The position numbers were made by a program, and so were the translations under genes. The notes beneath the pieces were generated by a model that saw nothing but the letters and a program-made list of their open reading frames with translations, was not told where the DNA came from and did not search any database. From the NCBI RefSeq assembly GCF_022846435.1, contig NZ_AP025627.1, forward strand, positions 3,010,001 to 3,074,000: DNA of 64,000 nucleotides. The letters are read 5' to 3'. Shown piece by piece: positions 38,488 through 48,400 of this stretch (position 1 is the first letter of the stretch; every line of letters starts with the position of its first letter). Origin of the DNA: Parageobacillus sp. KH3-4 (GTDB lineage: Bacteria > Bacillota > Bacilli > Bacillales > Anoxybacillaceae).

Positions 38488-38712
38488 ATGCCGTCATTTA
38501 TTAGCGGTCCCATTAAAATTACTCACGTTAGTGGAGACGGAACGGTTAATTTTGGAGATGTATTACAAATTGCGCCAAAAAGTACGCTTAAAACAAATAC
38601 TGGCTCTGGCGGCAGCAATAATGGCGATTTTCTACAAACAAATACGTTCGCGAGCTTTACAAACACCAACGACCCGGATGTTGCTGATTCCAATACTGCC
38701 GCAAATAATTAA
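38488..38712 (+). CDS. GerPA/GerPF-family spore protein, extra paralogue 2
   Basis: A 74-residue member of the same family: GPIKITHVSGDGTVNFGDVL, IAPKSTLKTNTGSGGSNNGD, ending in NTNDPDVADSNTAANN. AAAGGAGGAAACGT precedes the ATG. It has its own sigma-K-like promoter, and a further one separates it from gerPA, so it seems an independent unit. The closest relative in the window is the divergent gene at 38126-38350. It is not one of the six classical gerP genes, which all follow downstream in order. Role in coat permeability is inferred from family. Confidence 0.87.
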   Translation: MPSFISGPIKITHVSGDGTVNFGDVLQIAPKSTLKTNTGSGGSNNGDFLQTNTFASFTNTNDPDVADSNTAANN

Positions 38713-38719
38713 AACACTC

Positions 38720-38747
38720 ACCTTTTTGTCACCATGCCCATACACTA
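38720..38747 (+). promoter_or_regulatory. Sigma-K-like promoter of gerPABCDEF
   Basis: AC (38720-38721), 17 bp, CATACACTA (38739-38747), 31 bp before gerPA. The -10 box is identical to that of the upstream GerPF-like gene. Confidence 0.72.
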
Positions 38748-38777
38748 TCATAAGAACGAGAGAAAGGTGTATTCCTT

Positions 38778-38999
38778 ATGCCAGCATTTGTCGGAGTCAT
38801 TAAATTAAATAGCATCGGAAGCAGCGGCGTATTTCATATTGGAGACGTGTTTGCAATTTCTCCTCAGAGCGTTAACAAAACATTTGCCGGCGCCGGCTCA
38901 TTTAATATAGGAGATGGCTTGCATGTTTATAACTATTACAGCAATACAAATATAAACGATGCGGACATCGCCGACGAAAATGTAGTAGCTAACGCCTAA
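38778..38999 (+). CDS. gerPA: Spore germination protein GerPA
   Basis: A 73-residue GerPA/PF-type protein: [43 protein letters not shown], ending in [13 protein letters not shown]. It is first of the six-gene gerP operon, as in Bacillus species, where the products act in the spore coat to let germinants through; loss slows germination. AGAAAGGTG precedes the ATG. It differs from the two upstream paralogues in lacking the DVLQIAPKST block. Confidence 0.88.
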   Translation: MPAFVGVIKLNSIGSSGVFHIGDVFAISPQSVNKTFAGAGSFNIGDGLHVYNYYSNTNINDADIADENVVANA

Positions 39000-39013
39000 A
39001 AGGAGGAGAACCA

Positions 39014-39238
39014 ATGAATTTTTATATTAACCAAAGCATATGCATTTACCAATTAAAAATTGGCTCTGTCACGAACTCATCCGTACTGCAAATCGGCAGC
39101 GCCGGCAGTATCCAAGCGCTTTCTACATTAGCAAACTCAGGCGGATTCACAAAACCTGCTCCAGAGGCGGTTGCTACCGTTCCGCTCGTAGAAGAAACGG
39201 TCACTCCTCTCGTCCCGCTTCATGGACCAACTCGCTAA
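39014..39238 (+). CDS. gerPB: Spore germination protein GerPB
   Basis: A 74-residue protein with the GerPB pattern MNFYINQSICIYQLKIGSVT and SSVLQIGSAGSIQALSTLAN, followed by a proline-rich tail (KPAPEAVATVPLVEETVTPL). AAAGGAGGAG precedes the ATG, 14 bp after gerPA. It is the second gene of the gerP operon. Spore coat location is known for the family and no signal peptide is needed or seen. Confidence 0.88.
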   Translation: MNFYINQSICIYQLKIGSVTNSSVLQIGSAGSIQALSTLANSGGFTKPAPEAVATVPLVEETVTPLVPLHGPTR

Positions 39239-39322
39239 AAAAGCGTGAAAATGGTGATGACAACCAAAGGCCGTCCATATATTTAAAGATGAAGGGACTT
39301 TGGAGAGGATGATTTCAATATT

Positions 39323-39922
39323 ATGTTCCTATACGACTACTTTGCTAAACTGCGACGCTATCTGTTATGGCAAACGAAAAAGATACAATCGTTAGAACAA
39401 CGGCTTCTCCTCCTAGAAAGTCAGTTAAAAGAACTGGAACAGCAACCGCACACCACCATTGAACGAATCGAATACAAATTTGATCAATTAAAAGTAGAAA
39501 CATTGGAAGGAACATTAAATATTGGCATTACTCCTAACGGCGTTGGCAACGTTATCGAAGATTTTGCCGTTCAACAAAAAAATGCGGTCGTTCCGAAGCC
39601 GGAACCCGTCTTATTCCGCAACATTCAAGAAAAAGTTCATGCTTATTTAGAAAAGGAAGCAAAGGAGACGCTAAAAAGATTCGAAGAACAGTATTCGCAT
39701 CGTCTGGACGACACGTATCGCCATTTTATTTTGCAAGACATTACCCGACAAGTAGACGAACGAATTCGTTTTTATTTGCATCAAAAAATGAATAATGGAT
39801 ACGTTCCTACATCAGATAATGATGAGACCGTCGTAAACGAAATTTCTCAAAAAGTAAAGATGGATATTGAACAATCGCTTGACCTTTTTCTAAAACATTT
39901 GCCAAAACAAGGAGGAGAATGA
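39323..39922 (+). CDS. gerPC: Spore germination protein GerPC
   Basis: A 199-residue, largely helical protein. A coiled-coil segment near the N-terminus (about 18-42; SLEQRLLLLESQLKELEQQP) is followed by LEGTLNIGITPNGVGNVIED and a charged helical C-terminal half. This is the GerPC plan, the largest gerP product, regarded as scaffold of the coat assembly. GGAGAGG lies about 15 bp before ATG 39323, a rather long spacing, and 84 bp separate it from gerPB, so the exact start is less certain than for its neighbours. It overlaps gerPD at its stop. Confidence 0.85.
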   Translation: MFLYDYFAKLRRYLLWQTKKIQSLEQRLLLLESQLKELEQQPHTTIERIEYKFDQLKVETLEGTLNIGITPNGVGNVIEDFAVQQKNAVVPKPEPVLFRNIQEKVHAYLEKEAKETLKRFEEQYSHRLDDTYRHFILQDITRQVDERIRFYLHQKMNNGYVPTSDNDETVVNEISQKVKMDIEQSLDLFLKHLPKQGGE

Positions 39923-40104
39923 TGAATTATACTGTGATCAACCATGATGTTCATGTTGGAGATATTCATGTAATGGCTGTAACAAGCTCCGCCATTTTTT
40001 TAATCGGGGATGCAGATGTCATTAATATCGCTTCCGCTTTCGACACGCCGCCGGAATCGTTGTTTATCGGTCCGTTTGTTCCGCTTGCCCCAAGAGGAGA
40101 GTAA
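39922..40104 (+). CDS. gerPD: Spore germination protein GerPD
   Basis: A 60-residue protein, MNYTVINHDVHVGDIHVMAV, SSAIFLIGDADVI and FDTPPESLFIGPFVPLAPRG, closely following Bacillus GerPD. The ATG at 39922 overlaps the gerPC stop codon; an ATG 3 bp earlier is too near GGAGGAG. The next gene begins 4 bp later. Part of the six-gene operon. Confidence 0.9.
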   Translation: MNYTVINHDVHVGDIHVMAVTSSAIFLIGDADVINIASAFDTPPESLFIGPFVPLAPRGE

Positions 40105-40107
40105 CTG

Positions 40108-40533
40108 ATGAAACGAACATCAATTGTGGAATATTTTCATGGGGAAACTCTTATTTATAGTTCGGTCTTACAAATCGGTGATTCACGAGAAATTACCTCG
40201 CGTTCTCGTGTTTTAGCAGTTCAACGACAATATGAATTATTTTTCGGCGATGAAGGAGAAGGAAATTTTCCTATCTTTACAATGCCAATTCCAAAATTCC
40301 AAGCAAACCTTAACCGTATTTCCATACAGACACTTCATCAATCTCCAATCATTTCTGTTCGCTCCATTCGTGTATTGGGAGCTTCCGCTTCTGCCGTCAT
40401 TCATATTGGATCGACTTCTACCGTTGATGCGGAAGCAAGAATTAAACATATCCGCCAGCTTGCTCCGAATTCTTCAGCACCTTCTATGGGAAATACCCAA
40501 ACACCCACACCAATAGTAAAGGATGAGGAATAA
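40108..40533 (+). CDS. gerPE: Spore germination protein GerPE
   Basis: A 141-residue GerPE homologue. Two similar beta segments, SSVLQIGDSREITSRSRVLA (about 19-38) and SASAVIHIGSTSTVDAEAR (about 93-111), enclose a variable middle part. The same LQIGD/HIGS theme runs through GerPA, PB, PD and PF, suggesting common origin. The C-terminus is polar and low-complexity (NTQTPTPIVKDEE). AGAGGAG precedes the ATG, and the stop overlaps the gerPF start by one base. Confidence 0.88.
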   Translation: MKRTSIVEYFHGETLIYSSVLQIGDSREITSRSRVLAVQRQYELFFGDEGEGNFPIFTMPIPKFQANLNRISIQTLHQSPIISVRSIRVLGASASAVIHIGSTSTVDAEARIKHIRQLAPNSSAPSMGNTQTPTPIVKDEE

Positions 40534-40754
40534 TGCCTTCTGTCGTCGGTCCCATTAAAATTAATAATGTCAGCAGTGGAGCGGTCGTACAAATGGGGGA
40601 TTGCCTTTATATCGCTCCAAAAGTAGCAACCAAAACAATGGCTGGTTCGGGAGGATTCAATACGGGAGATTTTGTCATTACGAACAACGGCATCAGTTTC
40701 ACAAACACATTTGACCCTGACGCGTTTGACAGCAATGTAGCCGCAAACAATTAG
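40533..40754 (+). CDS. gerPF: Spore germination protein GerPF
   Basis: A 73-residue GerPA/PF-type protein: MPSVVGPIKINNVSSGAVVQ, MGDCLYIAPK, SGGFNTGDFVITNNG and the end TFDPDAFDSNVAANN. Last gene of the operon; its start overlaps the gerPE stop (TAATG) and GGATGAGGA serves as ribosome site. With gerPA and the two extra genes upstream it makes four members of this small family within 2.6 kb. Confidence 0.9.
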   Translation: MPSVVGPIKINNVSSGAVVQMGDCLYIAPKVATKTMAGSGGFNTGDFVITNNGISFTNTFDPDAFDSNVAANN

Positions 40755-40755
40755 C

Positions 40756-40803
40756 AAAGCCGCCATTCCCTTTCAGGAAATGGCAGCTTTGCATTTTTAT
40801 TTA
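40756..40803. terminator. Bidirectional terminator between gerPF and sbcC
   Basis: AAAGCCGCCATTCC and GGAAATGGCAGCTTT form a hairpin with few mismatches, with a T-rich tail on the plus side and A-rich sequence on the other. Confidence 0.85.
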
Positions 40804-40810
40804 ATAAAAG

Positions 40811-43800
40811 TTACATAACTTCTAATTTAACTCGTGTTCCCCGCCCAGACGGTTCCGCCGGCTCAACAATGAGCCGTTTCGGCAAGCGAGCGCGAATTTC
40901 TTGCACATGGCTGATCACTCCGACAGACAGCCGCTGCGAATGAAGTTTTTCAAGTGCAGAAATAACGGTATCAAGAAGTTCCGCATCCAACGTGCCAAAC
41001 CCTTCGTCCAAGAAGAAAAACCGGAGCGGATATTCGCCGCGCAATTGAATTTGCGCCGACAACGCCAATGCAAGCGATAATGACGTTAAAAACGTTTCTC
41101 CACCTGATAATGTTGTCACCGGACGCTTTACCCCGCCATTGGCGTCATCGCGAATGAGAAATCCTCCTTGCGAGTCGACTTCCAACGAATAGCGCTGTCT
41201 CGTCAACGAACTTAATCGTTCGGAAGCCATCCTCGTCACTTGAATAAGCTGTTCTTCCGCCAAAAATTCGACAAAGCTGTTTCCTTTTAAAATCGACTGC
41301 AAATGTTTATAACGGTCGACAAGAGCGGTCAGCTCTTGCTGTTTTTTCTCTAATTCGGCAAAACGCTTATGTTTTTCCGTTAATTCTTCCACTTTGTTTT
41401 GCGCGGCGCCTACTTGCTGCATCGTGCTGTCTACCTGTTGTTTCACTTCTTCGTATACAGCCTGCAATTGCTCCCATTGTTGTTGATCAACCGTTTCCCC
41501 GCCCATCGCTTCGGCAAGCTGCCCGAGGCGATGCTGAGCATGTTGCACTTTCTGCCAATAATCTTTGATTTGCTGTTCCCACTCGAATCGTTTTTCCGCT
41601 GCTACCTTTGCTTCTTTCACTTCGTTTTCGTCGGCAAACGCCGTTTTTTTCAATTCCTGAAGCCAACGCGATTTCGCTTCCTCATATTGCGCTTTTCCTT
41701 CTTCCAATGACTGCTGTATCGCTTTCGCCTCCGCTTCCAACGTTTGATGCTGTTTTTGCGCCTGAAGCCATCTTTGATAGGCTTGTTCTTCCTCTTTTTT
41801 TAAACGAAGCAGCTGCTGCTCTATTTGCAGAAGTTGCTCTTCCATTTGCGCTGTTCCCGCTCTTTCCAACAGCTGTTGCCTATAGCTGTCGATCTGCTGC
41901 TGTTTAGCCCTGTACAACGAAACGAGGCGAACTTTTTCCGTTTCTATCTCCCGCAGTTGTTGGGCCAACCGTTCTTTTTCGCTTAATTTATTGTCGAGAA
42001 ACGGGATGCTGTCATCGATCCGTTTTTGCAATTGCCGGACGATTTCTTCGCGTTTTCGCATTTGATTGCGGATCACTTCGATCTCCGTAAAAGAAAAGTC
42101 GGCATATTTTTCGCGCCAGCTTGCTTGCAATCGATTGTATTCATCCAAACGAAGCTGCCATTCCGTTTGCAACTCTCGTATATCTTTCTCTAGCACTCTC
42201 CTTTCTTGTTCGATCGCTTGTTGCGACGATTCGGCGTCACGCCATTTTTGCAGCGCCTGCTGAACGGCTTCTTTTAACTGTAAACAATCTTGTTGAAGTG
42301 CCTTTACTTCCACGGCAATATCGATATCTTCTTCCACTTTCCATTTACTTACGTCAAAACGTTGAAACGCCCACTCATTTCCGATGAATTGCGCTAGTTG
42401 CTCAAGCTGCGCTTTTAACGCGTGCAGCATTTGCATATAAGATTGCCCATGTTTGACCTGCTGCTCAAACATAGCGATTTTCCCGCTGTCGCTATCATGG
42501 TGCTTATATACATACGGATTCGGATGCTCACGCGACCCGCAAACAGGGCACGGTTCCCCCTGGCGAAGCTGTTTGGCAAGAGTCGCCGCCATCTCCGCAG
42601 TTTTCGCCTGTTCCACTTTTTCTCGTTCTTGTTCCAGTTGTTGTTCGTACCGATACATTAGTTTTTCTAGCTGCCATTGCCGTTCACAAACAGAATGATA
42701 GATTTTTTCTATCTTTTGAAACAAAAAGTGCAATTTTTCTTTTGCCGCTTCTGCTTGCCGTTTCCGTTTTTCCGCTTCTTCGTTTGCTTGCTGCTGCGCT
42801 TGCTGTTTTTGTTCCAGCCGCTGCTGAATATGTTGGAGCGCATCTGCTATTCTTTCGATTTGCTGTTTTTCATCGTATGCCCGTTCAATCACTTCCTTCT
42901 GCTCTATTGAAGCTAAATGCTTTTGCAGCTCTGTTTTCAGCATCTGTTGTTTTTCGAGCCCGCGTTCATATAGCGCTGCCGCTTCCTGCCACTGCTCGCG
43001 TTTTTGCCGTTCTTCCTCTTCCACCTGGCGAATTTGTTTTTCCATTTCATTTAGTTCCGCTTCAAGCGAACGGATTTGCGCCGCCAGCTGTTGTGCTTGG
43101 GTTAGCTGTTCTTTTTTTGCCAACAAGCGAGGTTCAGAAGCGGCTTTTTCCTGGCGAATGCGTTCATAATGGCGCATCGCTTTTTCATGCAACGCTTCAG
43201 CCTGTGCGAGCTTTTGCCGCAATTCGTGCTGCTTCTGCTGCGCATTGGCAACCAATCGGCGCGCTTCCTCATACCGTTCGAGATATGGCCACATTCGTTC
43301 CGCTTGTTCCGCGCGTTCTTTTTTATTTTCCAATGCGCGAATATGCGGTTCTTCCATAGAAAAACGCACCAGTTCCGCTTCAAGCGTTTCTTTTTCCTTT
43401 TGCCAAGCCCATAGCTGTTTATTTCGTTCTATTTTCACTTCCATATCATGCAATTCTGCTTGCCGTTTTTTTAATAACTCCCAAAGCATGTCCAATTCTT
43501 GTTTTGCCCGTTCGAGCGCTTCTTTCGAGGCATCTCCCAGCCCCGCCTTCTCAGCGATCACCTCATTTAATTCACTAGAAATGGCGGCAAGTTTCTCTTT
43601 TAATTTTTTGTTTAACTTATCGCCATACGGCTCCAAATGAAAAAGGCGCTGTAGCATTTGCCGACGTTCGGCACCTTTCAATGACAAAAATTCGGCGAAT
43701 TTTCCTTGTGGCAACACGACAGCGCGCGTAAAATCCTTCATCGTCAAACCTAGCAATTGCTCCACCGCTTTATTGACTTCTGTCCATTTATCAGCCAGCA

Positions 43801-44161
43801 CAACATTTTCTGCGCCAACTTCGATAAGCCGGCATATTCCGCTTTTTAACCGCCATTCATCGCCGCGTTTAAAGCTGCGCTCCACCGTATAGCGCTTCGT
43901 GCATGAAGCGTTTTCTAATTCAAATGTAAAAGAAACGAACAGCTCATTTTCCGCGTGATTCATAATCCCATGCGTGTTGTTTGGCGCGCGTTCCACGCTG
44001 CCAAACAACGCAAGTGTCATCGCGTCTAAAATCGTTGATTTTCCGCTTCCCGTCGGACCGAAAATGCCGAAGACGCCGCCTTCGCATAACGATTGGAAAT
44101 CAATCGTTTGTTTTTCGCGGAAACTGTGCAAACCAGCTATCGTTAACGAAATCGGCTTCAC
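40811..44161 (-). CDS. sbcC: Exonuclease SbcCD, ATPase subunit SbcC
   Basis: SbcC is the Rad50-like subunit of the nuclease that opens hairpins and DNA-protein ends. The 1116-residue chain has the Walker A GPTGSGKSTILDAM (about 35-48), two very long Gln/Glu/Lys-rich coiled coils (about 170-950) joined by the zinc hook CPVCGS (about 538-543), the ABC signature LSGGETFLTSLSLAL and the Walker B FFFLDEGFGTLD near the C-terminus. It overlaps the end of sbcD by 4 bp and is the last gene of the addB-addA-sbcD-sbcC run. Reverse-strand frames opposite the coiled coil are products of the skewed codon use. Confidence 0.95.
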   Translation of the reverse strand: MKPISLTIAGLHSFREKQTIDFQSLCEGGVFGIFGPTGSGKSTILDAMTLALFGSVERAPNNTHGIMNHAENELFVSFTFELENASCTKRYTVERSFKRGDEWRLKSGICRLIEVGAENVVLADKWTEVNKAVEQLLGLTMKDFTRAVVLPQGKFAEFLSLKGAERRQMLQRLFHLEPYGDKLNKKLKEKLAAISSELNEVIAEKAGLGDASKEALERAKQELDMLWELLKKRQAELHDMEVKIERNKQLWAWQKEKETLEAELVRFSMEEPHIRALENKKERAEQAERMWPYLERYEEARRLVANAQQKQHELRQKLAQAEALHEKAMRHYERIRQEKAASEPRLLAKKEQLTQAQQLAAQIRSLEAELNEMEKQIRQVEEEERQKREQWQEAAALYERGLEKQQMLKTELQKHLASIEQKEVIERAYDEKQQIERIADALQHIQQRLEQKQQAQQQANEEAEKRKRQAEAAKEKLHFLFQKIEKIYHSVCERQWQLEKLMYRYEQQLEQEREKVEQAKTAEMAATLAKQLRQGEPCPVCGSREHPNPYVYKHHDSDSGKIAMFEQQVKHGQSYMQMLHALKAQLEQLAQFIGNEWAFQRFDVSKWKVEEDIDIAVEVKALQQDCLQLKEAVQQALQKWRDAESSQQAIEQERRVLEKDIRELQTEWQLRLDEYNRLQASWREKYADFSFTEIEVIRNQMRKREEIVRQLQKRIDDSIPFLDNKLSEKERLAQQLREIETEKVRLVSLYRAKQQQIDSYRQQLLERAGTAQMEEQLLQIEQQLLRLKKEEEQAYQRWLQAQKQHQTLEAEAKAIQQSLEEGKAQYEEAKSRWLQELKKTAFADENEVKEAKVAAEKRFEWEQQIKDYWQKVQHAQHRLGQLAEAMGGETVDQQQWEQLQAVYEEVKQQVDSTMQQVGAAQNKVEELTEKHKRFAELEKKQQELTALVDRYKHLQSILKGNSFVEFLAEEQLIQVTRMASERLSSLTRQRYSLEVDSQGGFLIRDDANGGVKRPVTTLSGGETFLTSLSLALALSAQIQLRGEYPLRFFFLDEGFGTLDAELLDTVISALEKLHSQRLSVGVISHVQEIRARLPKRLIVEPAEPSGRGTRVKLEVM

Positions 44162-45336
44162 TCTTCCGCCTCCCCCTCTTCTTCCTGTTCCGCCACCAGT
44201 TCTAAAAACAAGCGAACAAGCTCGTCGTCCGCCTTGCCGCCTGTTTGGCGCTCATAAAAGCGGCGGAACATCTCTTCCAATGATAATTGCTCCCGTTTGC
44301 TGCTCTCGATATGCTCTTTTTTTTCTGGAAAGACCGGACGAATATGGACAAAACCAGAATGAAGCTTGCGCAATCGGTAAATCTCTTCCATCGATAACGG
44401 CTGCGAAAGGTGGATTTCTAAATCAATCCATGCAGATCGGTCTTTTCCTTCTTCGCACCAACGATACACTTGGGCAATCCCTTCCGTCGCCTGCCATTTT
44501 ACTAGCGGTTTGCCAGACGACAATGGAATTTCGGAAACTGCCGCTTTTTCTCCTGGTTTTACATCAATGATCGTAACCGATTTGGCATATCCTGCCTCGG
44601 AAAAGCTATATGCAAGCGGCGAGCCGGAATAACGTGCTGCCGTTTCCGCACGTTTTACATCTTGCGGCCGATGTAAATGGCCGAGCGCGACATATTGGGC
44701 TTGTTTTGGCAAACTGGCGGCGGACACCGTGTAGGCGCCGCCGACTTCGATCGGCCGCTCTGAATCAGATGTACTTCCCCCCGCGACATAAATATGGCTC
44801 ATGGCTACGTTTACCGTCTTTTCCGAAAACGAAGCGGCCATCGTCGCAAACAAATGGCGAATCCGCTCGTCGTATCGATCGCGCAACGACATTTCCGAAT
44901 GTTCTTTGGACAGCAATTCCGCTAAACGGGATTCAGAAGGATACGGGAGCGGAGCGAGCATCATCGTTTCGTTTCGTGCCGGCACTTCGATGCGATAGAC
45001 GGCTGTATCCGGCCAGCCGAGCAAAAGGATGCCGTAATCGGCTACTAACTTCGCGGCAGCGCTAATTCGCTCAGGATGGTCATGGTTGCCGGCAATAACG
45101 GCGACAGGCCGTTTCCCTTTATCCGAAAGGCGGGCGAGACTTTCGTAAAACAATTGCTCGGCCGCCGCCGGTGGATTGACAGAATCAAACACATCGCCCG
45201 CCATTAGCACAACATCAATTTTTTCTTTTTCCACAATGTCGACGAGCTCGTCAATAAATTGCTCCTGCTCCGATAGCCGGCTCCTTCCTTCCAGCGTTCT
45301 TCCTAAGTGCCAGTCAGCTGTATGTAAAATGCGCAT
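44158..45336 (-). CDS. sbcD: Exonuclease SbcCD, nuclease subunit SbcD
   Basis: The Mre11-like nuclease partner of SbcC. The 392-residue protein carries the metallophosphatase motifs at the N-terminus: MRILHTADWHLG (D8, H10), MAGDVFD, AGNHDHPER and VAMSHIYV, GHLHRPQ. The capping domain follows to about 390. Start at ATG 45336 after AAAGGAACGG; 31 upstream codons are rejected. The stop overlaps sbcC. It lies 64 bp downstream of addA. Confidence 0.95.
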   Translation of the reverse strand: MRILHTADWHLGRTLEGRSRLSEQEQFIDELVDIVEKEKIDVVLMAGDVFDSVNPPAAAEQLFYESLARLSDKGKRPVAVIAGNHDHPERISAAAKLVADYGILLLGWPDTAVYRIEVPARNETMMLAPLPYPSESRLAELLSKEHSEMSLRDRYDERIRHLFATMAASFSEKTVNVAMSHIYVAGGSTSDSERPIEVGGAYTVSAASLPKQAQYVALGHLHRPQDVKRAETAARYSGSPLAYSFSEAGYAKSVTIIDVKPGEKAAVSEIPLSSGKPLVKWQATEGIAQVYRWCEEGKDRSAWIDLEIHLSQPLSMEEIYRLRKLHSGFVHIRPVFPEKKEHIESSKREQLSLEEMFRRFYERQTGGKADDELVRLFLELVAEQEEEGEAEE

Positions 45337-45400
45337 ACGCTTCCGTTCCTTTCTCACTGAAAAGTATTGGGAAAGGGGGCTCCATCTTTTCCCTTTTTCC

Positions 45401-48400
45401 TTAAATCGGGAGAAGATGAGAGCCATCAAATAAATATAAATAACATTCGTCTACATTCATTTTCCAAATTTGTTCCACAGCGCGGCGGTATAATTGCATT
45501 TGTGTTTTATAACGGGAGATCATCACCTGTTTTGCTTCGCGCCAGCCTCCTGCAAACCGATTCGTTATCGCATCGGTTTTAAAGTCGATTAGCACAAGCC
45601 CGTTTTCGTCGGCAAACAAACAGTCAATGACACCTTGGACGAGAATTTTTCTTTCTCCGCCAACTCCATCTCCATATACTTCTTTTGCCGACAGCGCCAA
45701 GCTAAACGGCACTTCACGTTGAACTTCGCTAGCGGCGCAGAGGCGCTTGCCGATTTCCGTATCGAAAAATGCGACAATGCTTGAAACGTCGACCGCTTCT
45801 GCCTGCTCGTGCGTTAACAGCTCCATTTGCACCAATTTCGCAATTTGCTCGCGGACTGCTTCTTCCGTAATCGGCGCTGCGAAATCTACATGCCGCATCA
45901 CAATATGCATCGCCGTCCCTTTTTCCGCTGGTGTCAATGTCTTTTCTCTCATAAACATTGGACGTTCAAACAGCGGAGTGGAAAACGAATGAAGCAGCAT
46001 TCTGTCCGCGTTTTCCCCGAAAATTTCACGATGCTGTTTTAACTCGGATACCGTCTGTTTCGCACGGACAAGCGTTTCTTTCTCATATGCATACTTCCAT
46101 GAAAGGAGGCGCTGCACTTCTTCTGCGCATTCACTGGTCGGAACACGTTCTCCCCGCTTCAGTGCAGCGGCGATTTGTTCATCAAATCTCTCTGTTTCTT
46201 GGTCAGCGTCATACAGCTCTCTAGCTGGAATCATCGTTATATGCCAAACAGACGGATGGGAAGCGATTTCCTCGCATACATGGGACAAGCCGCCTAAGTG
46301 ATGCCCGTCGCGGTGGCGAATAAGCGCCCTTCCGATCCAGTCTAAATAGCAACTCGCAGCGGCGCGAACGTCATCCGGCAAAAGCCAGTTCTCTTCTGTC
46401 GCAGTGCTTTTCCATTTTTCTATTTCTTTTTGCGCATCTTTCACCGCCCCAATTAAGTATAGTTTCTCTTTCGCTCTTGTTAGCGCGACGTATAAAATGC
46501 GCATTTCTTCCGCCAAAAAATCAAGCCGTTTCTTCTGTTTGATCGCGATTTGCGGCAACGTCGGATAACTGATGCGCAGCTTCGGATCGACAAAGCGCGC
46601 CGCAAAACCGAGTTCTTTATCAAGCAAATACGATCCATATAAATCCCGTTTGTTAAACGAGCGCGCCAAGCCAGCAACAAAGACGATTGGAAATTCAAGA
46701 CCTTTGCTGCTATGAATCGTCATAATGCGAACAACATCTTCTTGTTCGCCAAGAGCACGCGCCGCTCCTAAATCATCGCCGCGTTCCTGCAGGCGCTCGA
46801 TAAACCGCAAAAAGCGAAACAGTCCGCGAAATGACGTCGCTTCATATTGCCGCGCTCGGTCATAAAGCGCGCGCAAATTCGCCTGGCGTTGCTTTCCGCC
46901 GGGCAAACCGCCGACAAAATCGTAAAAATGCGTATCCCGATATAGCTGCCAAATAACATCCGCTAACGAACGCTGCCGCGCCATTGTCCGCCATTGTTTC
47001 AGCTGTTCGGAAAAAAGGCGCAATTTTTGCTGCAGCATTTCCTCTTCCGCGTTATCCGCCACTTTATTTAAAAATGATATCATCGCTTCGTAAAACGTTC
47101 CTTTTTTCTCGTGAATGCGGATCAGCGCTAGCTCGTTTTCGTTTAAGCCGACAATCGGAGAACGCAAAACCGACGCAAGCGGTATATCTTGATATGGATT
47201 GTCGATCACGTTTAATAGCGACAACATGACAGATATTTCTGTCGCCTGAAAATAGCCGGAAGATAGATCCGCATGCACCGGAATGCCTTGCGCGCGGAAC
47301 TCTTCCATAATTTGCGGAGCAGCCGTCATGGAACGGAGAAGAATAACGATGTCCCGATACATGGCGCGGCGCATCCGCTTCGCTTTGCGATCGTAGACAT
47401 GCAGCGGCTCGGAGATGATCTCCTTTATTTTTTTTGCGATCATGCGCGCTTCGAGCTGGGCTGCCGCCAGTTCGTTTGCATCCAATTCCCCGCTTTCTTC
47501 CTTTCCTTCGCCATTCCGGTCAATCACGATCAGCTCTGGAGCGGCTGGCACATTGTCCGGATAGTCAACAGCGCCATATTTTAGTTCCGCCGCTTCGTCA
47601 TATTCGATCTCCCCGACTGTTTCGCCCATAATTTGCTTGAAAATAAAGTTTGTGCCGTGCAAAACTTCCGCGCGGCTGCGAAAGTTACTGGACAAATCGA
47701 TTTTCATTCCCGAGCGCTCACCGTCTGCCGTAAACCGTTTGTATTTGCTTAAAAATAGCAGCGGCTCCGCCAAGCGGAAGCGGTAAATGGATTGCTTTAC
47801 GTCACCTACCATAAACAAATTTCCGCCTTTTGCCACAAGCTGCAATATCGCTTCTTGCACCATGTTTGTATCTTGATACTCGTCCACAAGCACTTCAACA
47901 AATTGGGCGCGGTAATCCAAAGCAGCATCAGACGGAAGCCATTGTCCATCAGCCGAATCCGGATGACGCAAAATTTGCAAACAATAATGTTCCAAGTCGG
48001 AAAAATCGACGATTCCTTTTTCACGTTTGCGCGCCTGATACATTTCCGTGAATCGTTTTACTAACCGAACAATCGTTTCAACGATCGGCTTCATTTCCCG
48101 CATATGGCGAAGCCACGTAACCGGGCGAAGCGAAAACACATTGTCGCGCAACGATTCTAACTTCTTTTTCGCCTGATCGCGTAATGAATTGGCTTCTTCA
48201 AGCAGTTGCGGGTCATATTCATCACCGCGGCACGATTTTAAACGCGATAAAGACAATGACCGAAACGCTTCATACAGCTCATTCCATGAGCGGTCCAACA
48301 ACGTTTCTAAATGGGCAATCTGTTGCAAATCATCGCGATAATTTTCGGCGCGCGGCAACGGGCCTCGAGGCAAATTCGCCAGTTGCACCGCCTTTGAAAT

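Noticed and set aside
42742-43359. 205-codon frame opposite sbcC
   Set aside because: Such reverse frames come from the Gln/Glu/Lys-rich coiled coil of SbcC; the translated product is low-complexity and has no start signal.
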